Positions 59,824 through 64,000 of a stretch of 64,000 bases of DNA are shown in pieces. Positions within the stretch are counted from its first letter, which is position 1, and each line of letters opens with the position of its first letter. The DNA comes from Saprospiraceae bacterium. GTDB taxonomy: Bacteria > Bacteroidota > Bacteroidia > Chitinophagales > Saprospiraceae. Made by a program: the position numbers and the translations under genes. Where the stretch lies: positions 1 through 64,000 of the forward strand of contig JANQPA010000033.1 in NCBI GenBank assembly GCA_028285545.1, given 5' to 3'. Below the pieces are notes generated by a model. It made no database searches. It was not told the origin of the DNA and saw only the letters and a list, made by a program, of their open reading frames with translations.

Positions 59824-60798
59824 ATGGTGAAATCGTTAAAAACGATCAAAAGTCCAATCGAAGGTGAGCTCAAAAGGTTTGAAAGTCATTTTCGTGCATC
59901 TATGAGTACTTCAGTACCTCTACTTGATAAGATTACTTACTACATCGTCCGTAGTAAGGGGAAACAAGTCAGGCCAATGTTTGTATTCCTGGCCGCCAAA
60001 CTTTGTGGAAAGGTTCGAGAATCTACATTTATCGCTGCCTCTTTGGTTGAGCTTTTGCATACTGCTACTCTGGTGCATGATGATGTAGTAGACGATTCAA
60101 ATACCAGAAGAGGTTTTTTTTCCATCAATGCTTTGTGGAAAAATAAAATTGCCGTTCTGGTAGGGGATTTCCTTTTCTCAAAAGGGATGCTCCTGGCTCT
60201 TCAAAATAAGGAATATCGTTTGCTGGAGATTGTTTCGGATGCCACCCAGGCAATGGCAGAAGGAGAACTCCTTCAAATAGAAAAAGCGAGGCGACTGGAC
60301 ATTGAAGAATCCGTTTATTATGAAATTATTAGACAAAAAACGGCATCATTAATTGCTTCCGCCTGCCAGGCTGGTGCCTCTACCACCAGTGAAAGTGAAG
60401 AGAATGTAGAAAAAATGCGTCTATTTGGTGAAAAAATAGGCCTGGCTTTCCAAATCAGAGATGATCTTTTTGATTATGGTACCGAAGATGTAGGCAAACC
60501 CCTTGGAATAGATATTAAAGAAAAAAAAATGACGCTGCCCTTAATCTATGCCTTGGAAAAATCCTCACGTCCACAGAAAAGAAAAATCATTAACATTATT
60601 AAAAGGCATAGTGATAAACCAGAAAAAGTAAGGGAGGTGATAGAATTTGTTCGACAAAGCGGGGGCTTAAACTATGCTGAACAAGCTATGTATCAATTGA
60701 GACAAGAAGCCTTTGAAATCTTACATTCTTTTCCTCTTTCTGACTCAAGACAATCAATGGAGGATCTGGTAATCTTTGTTACGGATAGGAAAAAATAA
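59824..60798 (+). CDS. Polyprenyl diphosphate synthase
   Basis: A 324-residue trans-prenyl transferase. The first Asp-rich motif is HDDVVDDSNTRRG (about 85-97), the second QIRDDLFDYG (about 212-221), with the expected lysine and glutamine positions around them (GGKQVRPMF, KMTLPLIYAL). Length and motif type fit octaprenyl/heptaprenyl diphosphate synthases that make quinone tails. It would supply the UbiA-type enzyme at 36378. The start ATG at 59824 is well placed 65 bp after the CDGSH gene. Confidence 0.9.
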   Translation: MVKSLKTIKSPIEGELKRFESHFRASMSTSVPLLDKITYYIVRSKGKQVRPMFVFLAAKLCGKVRESTFIAASLVELLHTATLVHDDVVDDSNTRRGFFSINALWKNKIAVLVGDFLFSKGMLLALQNKEYRLLEIVSDATQAMAEGELLQIEKARRLDIEESVYYEIIRQKTASLIASACQAGASTTSESEENVEKMRLFGEKIGLAFQIRDDLFDYGTEDVGKPLGIDIKEKKMTLPLIYALEKSSRPQKRKIINIIKRHSDKPEKVREVIEFVRQSGGLNYAEQAMYQLRQEAFEILHSFPLSDSRQSMEDLVIFVTDRKK

Positions 60799-60819
60799 TC
60801 TTTAATCAAGGGTAGTAAG

Positions 60820-61476
60820 TTATAAAGGACTTCCGGGGTCCTTATCCCTAAATCCAGTAGTGGATGTTCTTGTTGTTTTTATATCAAAACGACGTCTATG
60901 CTTTTTGATTTTCCCTTGTATGATGGGTTCTACCAAAACGATTTTCTCATCAAGAATTTCTACAACTTTAACGGAGGCTCCTCTGGGTAACTCATGGCCT
61001 GCGGTTATCGCATCAATTTCATAAGGTGCTTCCCGAATATTTAAATGAACTTTACCGAAGCCATTTCGATGGGGAGGGATAGAACTCAGGACCTTTCCGG
61101 TGCTGGAAAGAGCTTTTTCCATTCTAAAGTTCCTATTGGCATTGGTACTTGTGAAGAACCATCTAAGCAATACTGTGCCTCCTATACCGATTATTGTACT
61201 ATATATAAAGGTGGCTGTTAGATTATCTGAAAGAAAGGAGATTAATGTACCACTCCATCCAAAGAGTGTGAAAAATGTGATGATAACTTTGGTGCTAAGT
61301 TGTCTTGACCTTTCCTTGATTTGCTCAATGGTTAAATCCTGCTCACCATCAATCCTGAAGTAACTCAAGATGTAAAGAATGATCAGGAGCGTAGAAAAAA
61401 CGATTGAAATACTCAGAAAAACATGTAAATCAATACTCAGAGATTTCCACCAAGTTCCAAATAAGAAAATACGCAT
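60820..61476 (-). CDS. NfeD/YqiJ-like membrane protein
   Basis: A 218-residue protein with three or four hydrophobic helices (about 18-42, 65-82, 88-108) and a C-terminal OB-fold region (about 125-200: STGKVLSSIPPHRNGFGKVHLNIREAPYEIDAITAGHELPRGASVKVVEILDEKIVLVEPI). The OB core is that of NfeD-type proteins, which work with membrane-domain organising flotillins. No flotillin gene is next to it in this window. It converges on the polyprenyl synthase gene; the stops lie 21 bp apart. Confidence 0.7.
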   Translation of the reverse strand: MRIFLFGTWWKSLSIDLHVFLSISIVFSTLLIILYILSYFRIDGEQDLTIEQIKERSRQLSTKVIITFFTLFGWSGTLISFLSDNLTATFIYSTIIGIGGTVLLRWFFTSTNANRNFRMEKALSSTGKVLSSIPPHRNGFGKVHLNIREAPYEIDAITAGHELPRGASVKVVEILDEKIVLVEPIIQGKIKKHRRRFDIKTTRTSTTGFRDKDPGSPL

Positions 61477-62215
61477 AATGAAACAAAATTCGTGTTTAGT
61501 GTTTTGGGGTAATGTTTATTTATGCATAGACTGTTTTGTTATCCTAATTAATGCAAATTGCGTCGCAACTAGTTAGTAGAAAGTAAAAGGTATAAAGTAG
61601 ATAGATTTCACCCAAGTGTTGAACAAATGATTTTTTAATTGATTTTGTCCTTTTACATTCTACTTTTTACTAAAGTTACTTCACAACTTGAATGAAGTAA
61701 TGGTTATTATAGAAGCCTGGCCATTTAAAACCCAGCTATTCATGGGTAAAATTATAAATTGATATTTTCAAATATAAATGGTATCGACTAAGGAAGCTTT
61801 ATTATCGCCTAAATGCCTTATAATCTATAATTAGTGTCATAATCTTTAAAAGGAGTCATTTCAACGATTTAGCCACAAGAAATCCAAATAAAAAGGAAAA
61901 TTTGAGTCGTTTTGTCTTTTGAAAATGATTCAGCTGAAAAGTCGATGGACAAAAAATCTTGGAGGAGAGTTAATTTTTATTCTATATTTTGAGAAATAAG
62001 CTCTGCAAAACTTATTACATTTGTATAAAATATTTTGTTCGTAGAAATGTCAGTATAGGATTCAATAAGAAACAGAACGAACTTAATTTTGCTTTTCACC
62101 ATTCCCATATTTAACGAAGATAAAGGCAAGCCAATTATTAAGCTTAGCGTTAAGAACTATAAAGAAACTACATTGTTTATTTACTTTTTTATTTGACAAA
62201 TTTTCTATAATCCAA
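61477..62215. other. Long gap before prs
   Basis: No gene is visible in 739 bases. The left part is the REP-like element at 61554-61690. A TACATTTG box at 62016-62023 with TTTG 24 bp before it (61988-61991) is a possible but loosely spaced promoter for prs, giving a leader of nearly 190 nt. Confidence 0.45.
61554..61690. repeat. REP-like element, copy B (inverted)
   Basis: A 137-bp unit that, read in reverse, matches the element at 26335-26478 through most of its length, including the central AAAATCAATTAAAAAATCA. The end palindromes are degenerate (CAAATTGCGTCGCAACTAG and AAGTTACTTCACAACTTG). This decay at the ends and conservation in the core are visible by direct comparison. Confidence 0.85.
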
Positions 62216-63148
62216 ATGGTTGAGGTAAAACTATTTTCAGGCACAAATTCAATTTATCTTGCGGAAAGAATTGCAGATTTTTATGGGGATGATTTAGGAG
62301 ATATAAGCGTAAACCGTTTTAGCGATGGTGAAATGCAACCGGTTATCAATGAATCCGTTAGAGGAGGCTATGTTTTTTTTATTCAATCTACCTGCCCGCC
62401 TACTGATAATTTAATGGAGTTACTTTTAATGATTGATGCCGCGCGAAGAGCTTCAGCCGGCTACATTACCGCGGTAATTCCCTATTTTGGCTATGCTCGT
62501 CAGGATAGAAAGGACAAACCCCGGGTTCCGATTTCCGCCAAATTAATTGCTACTTTATTGCAGGCAGCAGGCGCTGACCGAGTAATGACACTGGATTTTC
62601 ATGCACCACAAATTCAGGGGTTTTTTGACATCCCTGTAGACCACCTAAAAAGTGAAGCCATCTATATTCCTTATTTGCAAGATCAGGATCTTTCAAATGT
62701 AACCTTTGCCTCACCTGATGTAGGAGGTGTGAAAAGAGCCCGAGTCTATGCCAAACATTTTGGAAGAAATCTTGTGATTTGTGATAAACAAAGACAAAAA
62801 GCAAATGTGGTTTCTAAAATGACCGTTATTGGCGATGTCAAAGACGCTGAAGTCATACTTGTTGATGATATGGTGGATACCGCAGGTACACTTACCCGTG
62901 CTGCCGAAGTTTTATTGAGCCAAGGAGCTCGAAGTGTAAGAGCCTTGTGTACACATCCGGTACTCTCAGGTAAAGCATACGAAAATATTGAAAACTCTAG
63001 TTTGGATGAAGTAGTAGTTTGTGATACCATTCCACACTCTCGGAATTCTTCAAAAATAAAAACGCTATCAACCGCCAAACTTTTTGCCAGAGCTATCCGA
63101 AATACTCACGAACATCGGTCTATTTCTGCTCTATTCATTGAGGGCTAA
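62216..63148 (+). CDS. prs: Ribose-phosphate pyrophosphokinase
   Basis: A 310-residue cytosolic enzyme making PRPP from ribose 5-phosphate and ATP. It is a type I Prs with the typical blocks: FSGTNSIYLAERIA, FSDGEMQPVINESVRG (about 37-52), YFGYARQDRKDKPRVPISAKL (flexible ATP loop, about 91-111), TLDFHAPQIQGFFDIPVDHL (about 125-144) and the PRPP loop VILVDDMVDTAGTL (about 213-226). Prs and ribosomal protein L25 genes are neighbours in many bacteria, as here. Confidence 0.96.
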   Translation: MVEVKLFSGTNSIYLAERIADFYGDDLGDISVNRFSDGEMQPVINESVRGGYVFFIQSTCPPTDNLMELLLMIDAARRASAGYITAVIPYFGYARQDRKDKPRVPISAKLIATLLQAAGADRVMTLDFHAPQIQGFFDIPVDHLKSEAIYIPYLQDQDLSNVTFASPDVGGVKRARVYAKHFGRNLVICDKQRQKANVVSKMTVIGDVKDAEVILVDDMVDTAGTLTRAAEVLLSQGARSVRALCTHPVLSGKAYENIENSSLDEVVVCDTIPHSRNSSKIKTLSTAKLFARAIRNTHEHRSISALFIEG

Positions 63149-63156
63149 AATGTTTG

Positions 63157-63315
63157 AAAATGAGGCTGTCTCATCCGTACGGATTCGCCAGCCAATTATA
63201 TTCTTTTTGGAGTAGTTTTTCAGAAAAAAAAAGTTTTTTTCTGAAAAACTACTCCAAAATAAAATATTCTTGGGCGTCGAATAACGACGAAGGAGTTATG
63301 AGACGCCCTCATTTT
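63157..63315. repeat. Nested inverted repeat between prs and rplY
   Basis: Outer arms 63157-63174 and 63298-63315 match at 16 of 18 bases and contain GAGGCTGTCTCAT, which resembles ends of some DDE transposons. Inside lies a perfect 26-bp stem (63205-63230 with 63234-63259, 3-nt loop AAG). A 14-mer, CGGATTCGCCAGCC (63180-63193), is the complement of 11481-11494. It may both end the prs transcript and be a small mobile remnant. Confidence 0.75.
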
Positions 63316-63332
63316 AGTTATTGATAATCTGG

Positions 63333-63360
63333 TTTGATTAAATTTATTTCCTTACCTTTG
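63333..63360 (+). promoter_or_regulatory. Promoter of rplY
   Basis: TTTG at 63333-63336 and TACCTTTG at 63353-63360 with a 16-bp spacer fit the Bacteroidota pattern, slightly short of the usual spacing. The ATG follows 46 bp later. Confidence 0.6.
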
Positions 63361-63406
63361 CGGTCCGTTAGATGATATGTGCATTTTCGTACTAAAGTAT
63401 AACAAC

Positions 63407-64000
63407 ATGGAATTTGTAACAATAAAAGGAAGCCCAAGAGAAAAACTGGGCAAAAAATCAGCTAGAGCTGCAAGAAGAGAGGGCTTAACCCCTTGTGTTC
63501 TTTACGGTGGAGAAAATGTTATCCACTTTACTACTACACCAAAAGAGCTAAAACCATTGGTGTATACTCCTGAATTTAAAATTGCAAAGGTGGACATGGA
63601 TGGAACCATCACTGATTGTATTCTTAAGGATATTCAGTTTCATCCTGTCACTGATGAAATTCTTCATATAGATTTCTTATGTCTTATTCCTGAAAAACCT
63701 ATTAAGCTGGAGATTCCTGTGCGTTTTATTGGAACTTCACCAGGGGTGAAACTAGGGGGTACCTTACAACAAACTGTTCGTCGTATTAAGATTAAGACCA
63801 CTCCTGAACATATGGTGGATCACCTGGTATTAGATATTTCTGAACTCGAAATGGGACAATCCATTCGTATTAGAGATATCAAACCTTCTGAGGGTATCGA
63901 GGTAATGCAAGTACCTGGCATACCAGTTGCTACTGTGGAGGTACCACGTTCTATGCGTTCAGCTGCAGCAGGGGAAGAGGGAGAGGAACTAGTTGGAGGA
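63407..64000 (+). CDS. rplY: 50S ribosomal protein L25 (CTC form), partial
   Basis: The gene runs off the right edge; 198 residues are present. The N-terminal 5S rRNA-binding domain is clear (KGSPREKLGKKSARAARREGLTPCVLYGGE, about 7-36), followed by the TL5/CTC C-terminal domain (about 95-185: LEIPVRFIGTSPGVKLGGTLQQTVRRIKI and HLVLDISELEMGQSIRIRDI). The Gly/Glu-rich end (AAAGEEGEELVGG) is normal for Bacteroidota L25. It follows prs, separated by the nested inverted repeat and its own promoter. Confidence 0.95.
   Translation, partial: MEFVTIKGSPREKLGKKSARAARREGLTPCVLYGGENVIHFTTTPKELKPLVYTPEFKIAKVDMDGTITDCILKDIQFHPVTDEILHIDFLCLIPEKPIKLEIPVRFIGTSPGVKLGGTLQQTVRRIKIKTTPEHMVDHLVLDISELEMGQSIRIRDIKPSEGIEVMQVPGIPVATVEVPRSMRSAAAGEEGEELVGG

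Noticed and set aside
63157-63315. Intact insertion sequence
   Set aside because: Only about 160 bp lie between the arms and no transposase is encoded.

Overview
The window looks like chromosomal DNA from a free-living member of the Bacteroidota, most likely class Saprospiria or a close relative. The base composition is AT-rich. There are type IX secretion sorting domains of both kinds: a type B domain ending the giant protein at 26526-33101 and a type A-like tail on the protein at 54985-57408. A TonB receptor with a carboxypeptidase-like N-terminal domain, several lipoproteins and promoters of the TTG-N20-TAnnTTTG kind point the same way. The genus is an inference. I saw no rRNA, tRNA, CRISPR array, prophage or intact insertion sequence.

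Layout. 1-8.1 kb: envelope and regulatory genes (COG3650-like lipoprotein, DinB-like protein, membrane regulator with a winged helix and a beta-propeller, S9 oligopeptidase, membrane AraC regulator). 7.7-14.3 kb: a small Cys-rich membrane protein with a TonB receptor, a fasciclin lipoprotein, a short-chain dehydrogenase lacking the usual catalytic Tyr/Lys, and LpxH with an overlapping beta-propeller gene. 14.4-26.3 kb: a PadR-controlled FtsX-type permease, a membrane-anchored helix-hairpin-helix protein, an OmpA-like protein, SH3 and Skp-like secreted proteins, a serine beta-lactamase-like hydrolase and a TlpA-like thioredoxin. 26.5-33.1 kb: one 2191-residue secreted repeat protein. 33.3-37.3 kb: a sodium:solute symporter with a small partner, a coiled-coil protein and a UbiA prenyltransferase. 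37.4-50.2 kb: two export systems end to end. 50.3-64 kb: XerD, a Big_5 lipoprotein, a TPR/BlaI/BlaR1 group, a CDGSH protein, a polyprenyl synthase, an NfeD-like protein, Prs and the start of ribosomal protein L25.

The two export systems are the functional core. The rightward group 37479-44840 encodes adaptor, ATPase, two permeases, an NtrC-type response regulator and its histidine kinase. It starts with a sigma-54-like promoter preceded by CGGACAG sites, so the pump is probably switched on by its own two-component pair. The leftward group 50185-44881 encodes an ECF sigma factor, an ABC exporter subunit whose ATPase motifs other than Walker A are eroded, an HlyD adaptor and a TolC channel.

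The intergenic DNA is unusual. Many gaps hold long, locus-specific inverted repeats: perfect stems of 13 to 32 bp, often built from 7-8 bp words iterated in each arm. A REP-like family of about 140 bp with CAAGTTG/CAACTTG palindromes recurs at 26.3 and 61.6 kb and in broken form at 12.4 kb. Many of these could serve as terminators, but several are more elaborate than termination needs.
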